A stretch of 64,000 nt of DNA from Onchocerca volvulus (GCA_000499405.2 HG738137.1:744001-808000), one strand, 5' to 3'; shown: positions 11,650 to 26,538, counted from the first letter of the stretch. Made by a program: numbers and translations. The notes: generated by a model not told the origin, from the letters alone.

Positions 11650-14600
11650 TAATAATTGTGATTAATGTGATTATACAGGTCTTTTTTTGTCCAAAATTCA
11701 GTGCAAAAATTAATTGATAAATATATAGACTTTACTAATAATTTTTCCGTCTGAAAAGTTGTTAAATTTTAAAACTTAAATTTATCGGTAGTTTTTTCTA
11801 CATTATAAATAGCTTGCTTCTTTCACTCCTTTTTTTTTGTACCAATTACTTTTGCAAATGAACTATATGTCCCGTGAAATTTGACCAGAATGAAAACAAA
11901 AATTACCCGTTGTAAATTTAGCATTTTTTTTGTTGAGCATAGTTAAATCCTAACTCATTCTTGCCAGGTGATCTGAAAGTATAAATTGGTTTATTACATA
12001 TCAAATATCGAATAATTCGATTAACAATAAGTTAAACATTTTCTAATTAATAATGAATTACAAAGAATATTATACAAAAATTATATCTATGATGAAAACT
12101 AAAATAATTTAAAAAATGGTAACAGATTTTTAAAAAATGACAATGAACAAAAAATTTGTCAACTTTTGGATCAGCGGAAAAAATCATTATGTTTTTTCTT
12201 TTGCAATATTTCTCAGCCCAATGCCATCGATATCCGATATTTTCCAAAGTTTTATTGATCATTCAGTTATAATTAATTATACTTTGTCGATTCTACTGAT
12301 ATGACGATGTGTTTTCATGTTAAAATAATTGGTTCTTCTTTTTTTAGAGTATTGCAATTTTTTATAAATTTGTAAAATGGCGATCTTTTTGTTAACTACA
12401 AATGGCGACAATTACATAAGATGAATTATTATCCTTTAACCCCTGATCCTTGACCTTTTGTTGCAGAATATATTACAAGGAATTTATATTCATTTTCCTA
12501 ATGAAAGCTTTACGGCTCATATAAATGGACGATAGATTTCGATCCTTTAACATATTCTCACTTATTTTGAGAAAATCTTAAGTTTTTAGCTTCCGTTGAA
12601 GAAAGTTTAGTTGACAAATTAGTAATTGTTGACAAATTCGTCCGTTTGCCAAAACTGATCAATAATTGCTATTTTTTACAATTAAAGCTTGGAGAAATGA
12701 TACTTTGTTTAAGGCAAAATAATACTATCACATATAAAAGCAGAAGAAATTCAGAAAAAAACTAACATTGTAAATTAATCTCATTTCAATTATCAATTTT
12801 GTGATGAATTTCTTTGTCATTTTATTCAAAAAGCTGTTGTTGTCAATTTTGCATTATCATTCTATTATTGCTTTGTTTTTGTGTTGTTCCATTATATTTG
12901 CCATCGGAATGTTTTGCTTTTGGATGCTTATATCTATTACTCGAACTCCTTTTTTTTTTCTGCTCTTCCGGAATGATCAGGAGAAAATCCGTAAAGAAAT
13001 GAAAAATGCTGAGGAAGGAATACTATTGGTGGGAAATTTCAATAACGGAAGAAATAAGGACGGATAATGATTACGTAGAAGCAAACCTGGAAGAATTTTG
13101 TAATACAGTAGCTAGCAATATATTGGAATTGGATTGTTAATTAATGAGATAATTGTAATTTTTGCATGAAACAATTCAGTTATTAATATTCAAAACTAAC
13201 CTCAGAAACCCGAAAATCTCTTTTTTTTTTCTTTTTTGTTCATTTTCAATTTATTTATTTATGAAAATAATTGAAGCCAAGAAAATTCGGGAGAAGAATT
13301 AGAAAATTTTTTCAAAAATAACGCAAAATATAATTCTTCTTTAAGTAAATGGTAAATTCAATTGAAATTTCATGACAAATTGTTGCTTAATCTAAAAAAA
13401 TTTTTGCATTTGAATTACGTTGACCTTTTACCGTGATATTCCTCAAAGCGCCACTGGTATTTTATTACCTTATATTAAGTAATTTATTACTATTGTATTA
13501 AGTACATCATTGCGTTAATTATCATTGCTATTGCCAAATTATAATTATTGAATTTGAGCTTTCTTTCATTCCTTTTTTTTTTTTTAATCCATGTATCCTG
13601 AAAAATGAAGCTTTCCCAACAGGAATATGGTAAATTATCTCTGGCTTTCTTAATCCATACCGCATTCTTCATTTTCATTAATGAATTAACTATTATTGCG
13701 GTGAATAATTGGTACGGTCATAAACATATGTTGTTGTATTTTTTCCTTTTTTTTTGAGAAAATTTAAAATTGCTACTTAAAATTATTCAATTCTTATTAA
13801 ACAATGCGTGGGTCTGTTTTTTATATATGTGTCTGTGTGTGTGTTTCTGTGAATTTATTTCTCGCACTAATTAATATTATTTTCTTAATCGAAATTTTCT
13901 ATCTTCAATTTCTTTTTTTTTTTTTTTTTGTTATGAATGAAATGAAAATGCTTAATTTTATAAAAAAGAAATGGCTTTGTTTCGTGCAAGTAAATACAGT
14001 AAAGAAATGATTTCAGAAAGTAAAAAATATCAGTTAGAATATGTCAAATATTCATCAGAAATGGAAATAGTAAGTTTAAGTAATCAATAACAATTCTATT
14101 TTTTAATTTTGCTTCTTCCGCATCATCCTATGGAAAATTTAGCTGTAGAATTCAGACGGAAAAAGTGATGAATATAAAAAGTAAATTTTATTGCGAAAGT
14201 AATTTTCAATTACAGTTTTCTGTTTCCGGGATAATCAAAAAATCTTAATAATTTAATTATCCATTTAGTATATTATCGTAATCAATATGGAACCTTACTA
14301 ATTCCCGTGTTTTATTGATGGATGATGGAATATCAGTTATGCTTAATTTTTTATTGAAATTCTATTACCTAACTTCATCTTATTTTTAATCCTAATATTT
14401 AAAAAAAAATAAAATTTAGGACAAAAAGTCGCTTCTCAGCTACGATTATATCGATCTGATTGCAATTTTATTGTTAAAATTTTAAGTTTTATGAAAATGA
14501 ATCATAAAAAAAAAAAAAAAAAATGAATGGAATCATCCAGAACTGAAGCAGTCAATGGAATGATAACTAATAACTATTTGAACATTTTGAATCGCTGTCG

Positions 14601-15008
14601 AAAAAATTATACATCGTCGATCAGATGTAAAATGATGTTATCCGCTAAAGATTTCTTGATTTGTTGCTTTACATATTTCTTGATGATGTTATTGATGCAA
14701 CCATTGAGAAATGCTGCGTGAACAATCAAGTATTTGCATCAATAAATGGCATTTTCATTTTTCAAAAATATTTCTTTTCGATTAAATCATTTTGTTTGCA
14801 ATAATTTTGTTTTCACTTCCGCAATTTATCACTTTGTTTTGTTTGAAATTTAAATTCCCCCGAAACTTTCAGTCCTAGCACATATCATACACAATTAGAG
14901 AAGGAAGGAAATGAAATGACAATTTTACTACATCAAATTATGTAATTGCTTGCATCATGTAATTTGCATCTTTGAATATAGATATTTGATACAAATAACA
15001 TTTGTTTT

Positions 15009-15043
15009 TTCACTTCGAAAACTTTCAAAGTTTTCGAAGTGAA
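15009..15043. repeat. Perfect 17-bp-arm inverted repeat with 1-nt centre
   Basis: The left arm TTCACTTCGAAAACTTT and right arm AAAGTTTTCGAAGTGAA are exact reverse complements around a single C at 15026. It lies in the gene-poor interval. It is unusually long and perfect for chance even at this base composition. Confidence 0.9.
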
Positions 15044-15777
15044 TATTTTGTCGAATAACTGAATTTGATATTTGTCAAAAGAGCAATGCCTAACAATGCC
15101 TAATATGCAATCATTTTAAAGCCAATCAAAGGTTTCTTTCATGGAATTTCATAAAATCGGCGAATTTTAAAAATTAAAATTCTTGATAGAACCAAGCAAG
15201 TTGGTTATAGTATTCCTGCTTTCGATATATCTAATAAAGTAAATAAAAAATTTTGAATTTCAAAATTTCCCTATGCAGAAAATATCATAACATAGCGATG
15301 TTATAGTGTAAATTATGATAGCATTATTATCAGAAAGTGCTTGTATATTTCAATTAATCATCCTGAAAACAGTTGTTGATCCAGAAAATTGAAATAAAGA
15401 TGAGTGAGCATTCAGAGAACAGCAAATAGCAAAGATCGATTAATGGATACATAGAAGAACTGTGGATTGATTATAATGAAATTACGACATTTCTTCAATT
15501 TCGCTTTAGAAGAATAATTGTGATGTAATTAAACAATTATACTTAATCGAATATCAAATGATATGTTTTGAATTCTTTTTAAACTAATTTTTTTTTTTTT
15601 TTTGCAATCTCGTAAGTAATCATAAATAAAATGATAAGTGAATTAAATAACTGGGAGAAATATAAATAATTTTGAAATGATAAAAAGATGAATATATGCA
15701 AATACATTTAATTTATAACTAGAAAAGTCGTTATGGCTATTAATTTTATTATTATCATTATTATTTAAAGTTATTGC

Positions 15778-15880
<103 letters not shown>

Positions 15881-16745
15881 GAAAAAGAGGTCTAGAAAAG
15901 ACGTTTACTTTATTCATTGTATTTATTCAAGGGAAATTTTCTGATGATATTTTTTCAAGAAAAATTTTCCAAATAACGACATTTTTTCTGAATAACTAAG
16001 GTAGAAGACGTGAATTCTCATAAATTATTCGTTTCGAACTAAAATGTTTATAAGATGGAAACTGATTGATGCAAATTTCATCTGATATTTTATCAATTAT
16101 CAAGGAATGTTTGCGTTTTAGAAAAACTTCAGATGTTTTACAGCAATACAATCTTCACGGATACTATTTAAGATAAAAGATTGTTCGGAGTTTTGAAATA
16201 ATCTTATCACAACTATGAAATAAGAGAAATAACTGTGCGGATAACTAAAAAAGATCTGAAATTGTTAGCATATAAAATTAAATTTTGTGCATTATTTTCC
16301 ACCGATTTTACTGCTTTTATTGATAAAATGTTTTGCAGTTGGATTAATCAATAATTATTGATTGATAAATGATTCCTAATGATTGCTATTATTTTATAAT
16401 CAAGATGAAATGAAATTTAAAAAAAGAAAAATAAAGTTTCACATATCTCAGTACAAGAGAGAAATATTTATTTCATTGAATGTTGTATATCTCACTGATG
16501 ATAATTTATCGAACTTCTATAATCAATAATTAAAATGGCCATATGATATCCATTAATTAGCAGATTCGTAGATAAAATCTACTAATTTTAGTTAAACTAT
16601 TAACTAAATAAGATTCATTTTTTTTTTTTTCCCTGCAAACCACCTGATGCTACAATCTTCTCATTGTATTCAAAATGGAAAATATTAGATAATGTGATAA
16701 CACAGTTCTATTCATGGATTATTGGAAAAAACTCATAAGCTACGC

Positions 16746-16783
16746 TTTTTTTTTTTTTTTTTGTATTTTTTGTGAAATTTGTT

Positions 16784-16817
<34 letters not shown>
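16746..16817. repeat. T17 ... A32 homopolymer pair
   Basis: A run of 17 T (16746-16762) is followed 23 bases later by 32 A (16786-16817). The two runs are complementary and could fold together, or may simply mark an unstable homopolymer-rich site. No coding sequence adjoins the A run, so I do not read it as the tail of a processed pseudogene. Confidence 0.85.
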
Positions 16818-16819
<2 letters not shown>

Positions 16820-19800
16820 GGACAAAAAAGTCTTTTTATTGTTAAAAAATTTAAAGTCATCTGTATTTTAATTCTTTGAATATAATAGTTGATTGATTTG
16901 TTTGTCATATAATTGTAATGAAAATCTATGAAACTAGTTTTTCGTATTAATACTAAAATTCATAAGAAAATGCCATCTTAGATTTTTTTTTTTTTTTTTA
17001 TCTTGTAGGAGGAATTCGACAATAATATTTCCTCTTTCGATTCCTTTTTTTTTCTCATATATTTTTATTTTATTTCAATAGCACAATATTCAGAATTTTC
17101 ATTAGCTATTATCCATTATTATGTTTTATTTTAAAAATTTTCAAATTTTTGAATAATCTAATTAGCATGAAATGAGAATGAAAGGTTTATTTTTGGGAAT
17201 AAATAAACTGAAAATGATATCTGCTTTTTGTTCAATCCTTTTGCTATATTTTTTATCATTCAATATAAAAAATACGATTTCCATAGAATAATAAACATTG
17301 TTTCTACTGAATCATTGTTTATCATTCGTCAATTTTTTTTTCTCGCCATATCCGCGTGATTCCATCATTATTTTTTGATCGGTTTTTTTTCTTGCTTTTG
17401 AAAAAAACCAGCTTGATTTATTTTATATCGGATTTTTTCGAAAACATTCGAAATTTTCTGTTAAACAAAAATAACAGATTTTATATAAACAATGAATTTT
17501 TTATCGGGAGTTCACATTGGTAAATTTTTAATTTACTGCATATCAGATGTGTCAAATCAATTTTCTTCGAAAAAGTTCCAAATTTTGACAGTGAATATGC
17601 TTATCATTTGCTTATCTCTCATTGTCCGGCTTTTGAGAACTTTTTAAAGATTTGAATCTTGTTCTCACCAAGTTATACTAATTAACTTTTCATTTTAAGC
17701 CTAGCAAAAAAAAAAAAAAAAAAAAAAAAGGGTTTAGTTGAAAGTGTACATTTAAAAAAAAAAAGTTGAAATTAGGCATTTTTCCTGAGAATCAAGATCA
17801 AATTGTCAATTCACTTTATCTTACTTACTTGAAATTATCTCAGACACGATTTTTTAGTGTTTAAATATTAATATATTTTCGTACTAAAAAAAAAAATGTT
17901 AGGCTTAAAAAGTATTTTCAAAGAATTGTATTTGAATCTGATTTAATTATTTTAGCAGTTTTTAGCTGATTTAATTTTTTTTAGTAGTAGTAGATTTGGC
18001 GTATTGCTGTTCATTTATATTTTTATTGGATTATATTGTCTTTCCGGATTTCCGGAAAAAATGCATCCATCCATCTGATGTCACATTAACATTGTAGTGA
18101 TTTGTTTAAATTGTTTTTATTCAAACTTAAAAAATAAGCATAAAAGAAATCTCAGAATGCTTTCAAAAATTAAATTTCAAACAAGCATCATGTACTGATT
18201 GATTTTAAAAATTTTCATATTTAATTAATTGTCTTATGAAGTTTTTTCAAGGAATCATCATTTCGTGATATGACGATTACTTTTAATTTTACTGTGATGG
18301 CTACTGTCAAATGATTTAGTACGATAATTTAATGATAGAAAAAATAAACGAAAGGAAACGATTGCTAGCACATTTTAAGAAATGCTTAATCGATCATTGA
18401 AAGAAAAAAAAAAAAAAAAAAAAAAGGAAGAAAAAGTTTTGGAATGAAATCAAAATGAAAAAAACTGCAACAACAATTTCTCAACAATTTTACGATAATA
18501 GTATATATACATTGCAATGAAAAGCAGATTGTTCATTTTTTTCTTTTTTTTTTCTTCTACCTGCGGTGGTGACATAATTGTGTGACATTTCTCGTACATT
18601 TATGGAAGGAGTATGACTGATGGATAGCTTGATCATTCGAAAATTTTTCGTAGTCTTTGTTCATCAAGTATTTCTGATCTTTGGAATTTCGATCTTTTTT
18701 TTTTGAGAGATCAATTTTGAAAATGAGAAAGTAATTTATCTTATCGTATTATTACATTTTAATATTTACAATTAGGTTTATTTTATTGTTGCGATTAGAA
18801 TTCGTTTTTTTTTTTTTTTTTTTCTGCAAATTATTTCCAAAATCTTTGTAATGATTGAAAAATTATGCCGTTTGTTTGTATATTGATTTCTGTTTAGGTA
18901 GGAAAATGCAAACAAACAAACATGACAATTGTTAAGTATATTTTGATATAAAATTGTTTATTCTGTTTATAAGAATAGAAAGGAATTTTTCAGAAAAATT
19001 AAAAAGATTCAATTTAAAATTCACTTTCGGAAAATGAAGAATGTAATAATACTTTAATATCAGGAAAATTTCAATTAAATAAAATATTATACAATGAAAA
19101 AATTGTGAAATGTAATTTAGTAATATAGTTTAAATAGTGTTCTAAATAATTAATAATACAATAATCAGAGCATAATAATTGAATAATACAATAATCAGTA
19201 CCCTTAAAATGGATAAAGCATGAAAATTTCCTTTTTTTTTTATCATATTTGAATCATTTTATCAATATTACTGTTAACTCGTAGAATATTGGATATAAAA
19301 TGTACTATTAAATTAATTATTATGCATTTCATAGATAATGTTAATTTCTGGTCTTAATTTTTAGTACTGATAGTGTGGAATGTGTATCATATTTTATTTT
19401 TGTAATTACTCATATTTATAAACATTACTTTTTTGTTGTTATTCTATAGTTTAGGATATGAAATATTGATTGATTTTATTTATCTTAAGTTTTCCGCCAT
19501 GCATTCAACTGCCAACATGAATAGTATTATAATAAAGGAAAACTTTTAATTGAAATTTTCAGAAAATTTGATTGTTAAGTGAAAAAACGTAAGCATATCA
19601 GAATAAAAAAGGAGAAAATTCAATTTTTGAAAATTCAATTGTATTTTTCGGGTTATGAAAAGATGGAATGATGGACATGCAATTTAACAAATTTTTTGTT
19701 GATTTTTTTGAGTGCAATTAGGAAAATCTTCGTTTTATCTGGGTGAAAAGATAACATTTTTATTAGAATGTCAAAACCGATATTCTTATTATTTTAAATG

Positions 19801-20536
19801 TATTTTCAAGAAATTACTGTAAAAAGGTGCAATTATTGCTCCATTTTTGCTTAGATTCACCTATAATCCAATGATTTACATTTCCATTCTTTCAGTGTAA
19901 TTTTTATTTCATTGCTGAAAATTTGTCTGTCTGTAACTAATTTTCAATTTAGTAAACTTAAAATATTCAGGTACTACTAACGATCCAGAAGAATTTTGTA
20001 TAGAATAAACAGTTAAATTAAATTATATTTATCATCAGACGATCCATAAATTCATTTTTCAATTATTTTCGATATTTTTTCACTAGCTAAAAATGTTAAA
20101 ATATAATTCCAATTTGCAGGAAAAAAGTCAAATCCTTCCAATCTTATCAGCAATGATTAGTCTTCATAACTAACATGCCATATGATATTACCTAAATGCA
20201 TTAATATATATTAATTAAGATTTATACCATTTATTGTGTGCTAATCTGAACAACTAGCAAATGATAATAATTCCGTGATAATGATTTCTGATAACCGATT
20301 AGAACCTACTACCTGCATTTTCGCAAATTTATTATTCTCTCATAATTCTCGTCCCCAAATCAACCTTTTATCACAATGATGATAAATAATAATCTGTCCA
20401 GCATGACAATTCCTGTAGCAACCGGTAAACAATTTCGTTAATTGAGTCATGCTTAGTTTATAATTCAGTAAAAATCATTGATCCATCAGTGATAACAAAT
20501 ATCAAATTTTTGTACTTTATCAGCTGAATTTTAGAC

Positions 20537-23500
20537 ATGTTTGTTTTGCTGTTATCAGTATTGTTTCCCAGTGTTTGCACTATACTACAAGTGCAGGTAT
20601 CATACATATATTAATCAACTTCATCTATTTTGAATTATTCTTTTTCACCAAATACAAGTTAATATACGTACGTGTAACATATGATCAACCTTTGTGTAGA
20701 TAAATATACATTAATAATACAAAAAATAGGTATTGATAGAAATGTCGCAAGAAATTTATACCTCACTGATAAACTAAATTATTTTATTTTCTAAGAAATT
20801 CTTTTCCAAGAAATAATTCAAATCAGAAATGCAAAACTACATTAATCACTACATATAATTTAATCTATTCAATCAACGAAGATAGGAAAACAAATGATAG
20901 GATTCATCTAAATGAATTGATTAATTAAAAATGAATTATTAAAATTTCGCAGCGAAATGAACGACGATTTTACGATCAGCTGGATGGTTTATGGACATTT
21001 GTAAGAGAGGAAAAGAATTCACCTTCCGTAGGTATAAAACGTGATTGGCATTTATATGATTTGTCGAAATTCGAGGTATTGCTATGAACTTTAGCAATTT
21101 AATGAAATTTCCTGCTTTTTTGATTGGACCGTTGTTCTTTACCTAAAAAAATGACAGTAGAAGTATTCAGAAATCGTCATTCCAATCAAAAAAAAAAAAT
21201 CTATTATTCATCTTAAATAATTTTAATAAATCCAACTTTAGGGAAGTTTCAGAATGCGACTGTAATGCCGGTTCCGGCAGCTTATAATGATCTAACAGCA
21301 GATCGGGAAGTACGCGAACACGTCGGTTGGGTTTGGTATCAGCGCAAATTTTTCGTCAGCGTACGTGATAAATATTATCGGCATTTTGTTCGTTTCTCAA
21401 GTGTGCAATATTACGCCGTCGTCGTAAGTAAATTAAATTGCGTCAATAATTTTCATCATTTGCGACTGTTAGTGTCGCATCGCTTAGCTTTATTTCGATC
21501 TTTCACAAGTTACTGTGTTAGTTTTCAAAAAAAAAGTATATTTCATGAATGGTTTCAGATTATGAAATTCTCGACATTCAAAAAAGAAATAATTTCCATA
21601 AATGATCGAAGATTCTACACAAATCATATTTGCATATCTGCTTTATTTTAAAATCAAGAAATTAAATCGACTCTAAAATTCAGTTCATAAACGACAAAAT
21701 TGTTGGCATTCATGTCGGTGGTCATCTACCGTTCGAAATCGATATCACGAATCATGTTTTATTCGATGATGAAAACCGTCTTACCGTAGCAGTGAACAAC
21801 ACGTTGACCTCAGAAACAATACCACCCGGTGAATTTCGATATGTACAAAAACAGCGTGACGGACGTAAACAATATTCCGATGGGTTCGTCATTTTAGAAA
21901 AAAATGTTTCAAGAAAATGCTAAGCTAAGATTATCCATCAGCGAATAATTCTAATTTTATTCCAATGAAAATTTCAGAAAATTCTGAAAAAAAAAATTGC
22001 CATGAAACTTTCGAAAATTTTTCATATTATTGATAATTAAAATGAAATGATTTCTGCAGTTATAGCAGAATTCAAAGTGCATAAATTTTCGAAATAAATT
22101 AATAGGTAGAAAATAAATATTCATAATGTAAGTTCTTATATGAAAGTTTATTAAATTTAATAAAATTAAACTCAGAATGAAGTAATGTCAGGAAAATCTC
22201 TTTTGCTCTTTTGGCTTTTAATTCCATTCATCAGAAACATGAAATTCACTAAAAAAAAAGTTTAAACAAAGTAAATTTGGATTTCATAAAGTTATCATTT
22301 TCAGATTTTTCAAGCAAACATGGAATTTCGATTTCTTTAATTATGCTGGAATACTGAGACCCGTTTATATTACGCGGAAGCCATTTACATATATCGAAGA
22401 TATTAGTATTAAAGCCGGAGCAAACGGTAAAAACGATAGTTTCAGCAAGGAAATTTGCTAAAAACTTTTCCAGAAGAATAGGATTTATTTGAAGTTTATT
22501 TGAAAAAAAAAAAAAAAAAGATTATAGAATAATTCAAAAAGAAAAAAACTTTGAGAAAAGGCATAGTTGGGTGAATAAGTTTATTTATAAGTTTATTCAG
22601 CTAACACTCATTTTTTCAGTAGAATTTCAAAGTCAGTCAGTCATTTTTCTAACTATTCACAGGATCTTTTGCCTACAAAGTATATACAGTATCGGGCACT
22701 CAATTAGCAACAATCAAGGTTACAGTAATGGATAAAGATGGTACAGTAATATTTAAAAGTGATCAATATCATTATATTGGTTGTATCGAAAATATTAAGC
22801 CTTGGTGGCCTCGTGATATGGGAGCTCCTGTATTGTACAATTTCATGGTAAATTTTCAAAAATCTATTGACTTAAAAATCATGATTTTTTTATTCAATCA
22901 TCATCATAAGGATTGCTTTTAGTAGTAAAAGTATATTTCTTGAAAATAAGACATTGATGGCGAAGTGATTGATGCGAAATCTATTACGAACTTTTCCATC
23001 ACTTGAGAAAAAAAAAGCGGAACGGAAATTTTGAAGTGTATTTTGCGGAAATGCATAAATTTTTAGAGTTCCATATATTCAACATTAAATCGTTTAAATA
23101 TTTTTTAATTTAATATCGCAATTTTTAAATAAATTAATGAAATTACTGCAGTTTCTCAAACTTCGCATAATGATTTCGCTACAGAAATAAATGTAATTCT
23201 ACAATATAAAAAAAAAAAAAAAAAAACAAACACATTTGTGTGGATTACGAAGCAAAGTGAATTTTCAGGTGCAGTTATCGATTTCTGATGTTTTAATCGA
23301 TGTATATCGTTTATGGTTTGGTTTTCGTACCATAAGTCTTTCAAAAAATCAAACTTTCATAAACGGAAAACCATTTTATTGTCATGGTTTTGGTATGCAT
23401 GAAGATTTTGAAGTGTGTTTTCTTTTGAAATAATAATTCAAGTACAGGTAAACTGGAAACAAACTTCAAAATTGCCTCAGTATATTATAGAAAGTCATGA

Positions 23501-26500
23501 ACTAAAAAAAAAAAAACCAAGAGGTTATCTATATATAAATATTCTAGGCGATAAATTTAGGCTATTTCTGGATTTCCAGGCTTAATTAAACCTCATTTTG
23601 ATTTAGGAATTAAGAAAAAAAAAAAGTTTCTGAAAATTTTAGTTATTGGCTTTCGCCAATAACTAAAATTTAAAAAAACTAAACTATTAAATTATTACCT
23701 AATAAAACAAATATTTTCTGAAATATTACATCCACGTTCATTAGTAGAAACCAATTAATTCACGGTTAAAATTGATAGTAATACTTAACAACAATTACAA
23801 TGAGAAGAATGAATGCGAAAATTATCTCAATTCAAGTATAAAATTTCAAAATTTAAATTGTAAGGTTTACGAAGCAATAATTATCTCATCAATTAAGGGA
23901 ATTCAATGCAAAGTAACAATAATGATTGTCGTTATTTCATGTTTATTTTGAATGAAAATGTTAAATTAACCGTTCCATTGCAGCTCCATGGTCGTGGATA
24001 CAATCCGGTGGTTTTAACTAAAGATTTGAATATGCTCGAATGGATGAATGGTAATTGTTATCGTACCTCACACTATCCTTACAGTGAAGAAATGGCTTAC
24101 GAAGCTGATCGTCGTGGTATTGCTGTAATTACCGAAACACCTGCTGTTGGATTAAGGAAAAAGAATTTTATTTAATATTAAAAAAATGATTTGAAGTAAT
24201 TTTGTGTGAAAATTTATGCCAAATCAAATATACAATTACATCAAATATACAATTACATTGCAATAGCAATTATAGTACGATCGTTTAATTGCAGGAATGA
24301 TTAGTTTTCTATTTCTGCAAATCAATTTCTTCTTACACAAAACAAAGTTTTTTTTTCAAACCAAATCTTTCATATAACACGTTTTTGGAATTTTTTTTCA
24401 AGTAGCGTGAAATTATAATGCATTTGTTGCATTCCATAATATAAATCATGCATTTTTTTTCCCTAACTTTGGCAATGAATTATTGCATTCCAATACAAGT
24501 ACAAGTCAATTAATCTTTGGTTACAAGCAGATAAGACTGATTTATTTGAATAAGGAATATTCACAACTTCCTAAAGATAGAAAAAAACTCGATGGATTTT
24601 GTGATTTTATATTATGTGTCTGTTGTTCTACTAGTTGTTCGAATTACTGGTGGACTTTCTGTAAACTGTAAAATATCTAAGTTTATGTCAAATGTTTCAT
24701 TGAAAATTTACTATAGATGAATGATTGTTTAATTATTTCAGCTATTTTACAAAGCAAAATCAATTATTGCATGTAGAAATAATACGTGAATTGATTGAAC
24801 GTGATCGAAATCATCCGTCAACAATTATGTGGTCATTAGCTAATGAGCCAGTATCTAGTGATCCAGCAGCTCGATTATATTTCAGGTTTAATTCCATCCA
24901 TATTGAATTTCCCAACTTTTGATTTAGTCATTGATATCAGTCATAGGATTATCAATGATTGATAAGCATCAGTGAAGAGATAAGAGATATGATAATTCAA
25001 AAAGCATCTATAACTGCAATACAATTTTTGCTTCCTAATGAAATTTAAAAAAGTAAATAAGATAGAGAAATTGACAAAAATTTATAGTTATTGTAGCTAT
25101 AATATCGAATTGATAATTGTTAGATAAAGAATGTTGTGATATTGAGATATTCATGAATTTCACATTATTCATTACATTAATCTTTCGGTAGAATGTAATT
25201 TTTTTTTTTTTTTGCTTTAAGTGTTGAGTAATAAATTACATTGCAAGATAATTATTACCAATGAAAAAATAAAAATTGAAATTTCACAAAGTATTTATGT
25301 CAGTTTTAGTGAACTTATCAATTGGACACGTGCACTTGATCCAAGTCGACCTGTTACCGCTGTACTGGCACAAAGTTTCGATGTTGATCAAGTTGTAAGA
25401 CTTTGTCTTCAATTTCAATTCTTTTTTGATGACACTGCAACGACACTGTAACAATTTATTTGCATTTTTTTTTCTGAGTATGTTGGAACTAAATTACAAA
25501 AACTGTTTTGTTGTTTGATGTATTTAAGCCTATTTTGGTTCTAATTAAAAATTTTTATTGCTTTTTGATTTCAACTAGTGATTTTCAGGCTGATCTACTC
25601 GATTTAATTTGCATTAATCGATATTTTGGCTGGTACATTGATCATGGTTATTTAGAAACTGTTAATCATAGCTGGATATTTGAAATGAACAACTGGAAAT
25701 TAAGATATAACAAACCAATTATTGTGTCAGAATATGGTGCAGAAGCACTACCAGGTTTTAATCAGGTACGCAAGAAAAAATTCATATAACTTCGTCAAGA
25801 TTGTTCAGTAGAAAATCGAAACACAAAAAGTGACAGTTATAATTTTTTGGTTTCAAGATTTTTGAGGAACTCAAGCAGATAACAGCGAAAAAGCTATGGT
25901 TTCAACTATTGTCCCAGATTTCCATCAAGTTTTTTTTTAAGGAGCCAAGTCGTGCCTTTAGTGAGCAATATCAGCGAGAATTGTTGGAACAAACACATCA
26001 TGCATTCGATATATTGCAAAAGAATCATATAATTACTGGTGAAATGATTTGGAATTTAGCCGATTTTATGACAGCTGATGGTCTGATTATTTCATTAATT
26101 CTTCAATAAGAAAAAAAAATTTCTAAATGGAGAAATAAATATGATGAATTGCCATGAAAAAATGTTGATTTTAGAAATTGTAATAATGATCTACATTAAG
26201 TGAGGAATTAAACCAAATTTTCGCAAAAAGTATAACATTGATCCAAATGAATTAAAGGAATTTAGTTCAAAAAATCAATATATTGAATAAAATGGTTTAG
26301 AAAAAGCAATGGCCAGAATTCAGATAAAAATCAAATTAATCAAATAACTCAAATTATCTTATTCTGATTAATCGAATTATAACAGAAATAAGTCTAACAA
26401 TCTATCATTATAGGTGTGACACGCGCAGTAGGCAATCACAAAGGAGTGTTAACACGCACTCGACAACCTAAAATGGCAGCGTATATCTTGAAAAAACGTT

Positions 26501-26538
26501 ATAAAAATTTGGAAAAAGAAATGGAGTACTTGAAATAA
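20537..26538 (+). CDS. GUSB: Lysosomal beta-glucuronidase (glycoside hydrolase family 2)
   Basis: Exons: 20537-20596, 20953-21075, 21253-21423, 21684-21883, 22305-22426, 22663-22847, 23269-23412, 23984-24156, 24742-24885, 25310-25394, 25589-25765, 25942-26080, 26414-26538; 615 residues, against about 650 in human. The ATG at 20537 opens a hydrophobic signal peptide ([15 protein letters not shown]), fitting entry to the secretory/lysosomal pathway. A GH2 sugar-binding domain follows ([28 protein letters not shown]), then an Ig-like domain and the TIM barrel. The acid/base Glu is about residue 428 in WSLANEP and the nucleophile about residue 517 in [18 protein letters not shown] closes the barrel. 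The enzyme removes terminal glucuronate from glycosaminoglycans. The junction after 24156 lacks a GT donor (intron begins GAAAAAG), and no in-frame alternative exists before a stop at 24172. The exon at 25310 could end at 25391 instead of 25394. Confidence 0.94.
23634..23671. repeat. 17-bp perfect inverted repeat with TTTC loop
   Basis: The arms AAATTTTAGTTATTGGC and GCCAATAACTAAAATTT pair perfectly around the four-base loop TTTC. It lies in the beta-glucuronidase intron between exons ending at 23412 and starting at 23984, so the primary transcript could form a tight hairpin. Confidence 0.9.
24223..24256. repeat. Short tandem duplication (about 2 x 17 bp)
   Basis: ATCAAATATACAATTAC occurs twice in tandem in the beta-glucuronidase intron whose donor is non-canonical. 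Confidence 0.7.

Noticed and set aside
12801..13067. 88-codon hydrophobic frame in the gene-poor interval
   Set aside because: Phe/Leu/Ile-rich as expected from T-rich DNA; it has no partner exons and no known domain.
14527..14721. 64-codon frame just after a poly-A run
   Set aside because: No recognisable family; the A run precedes rather than follows the frame, so it is not a processed gene copy.
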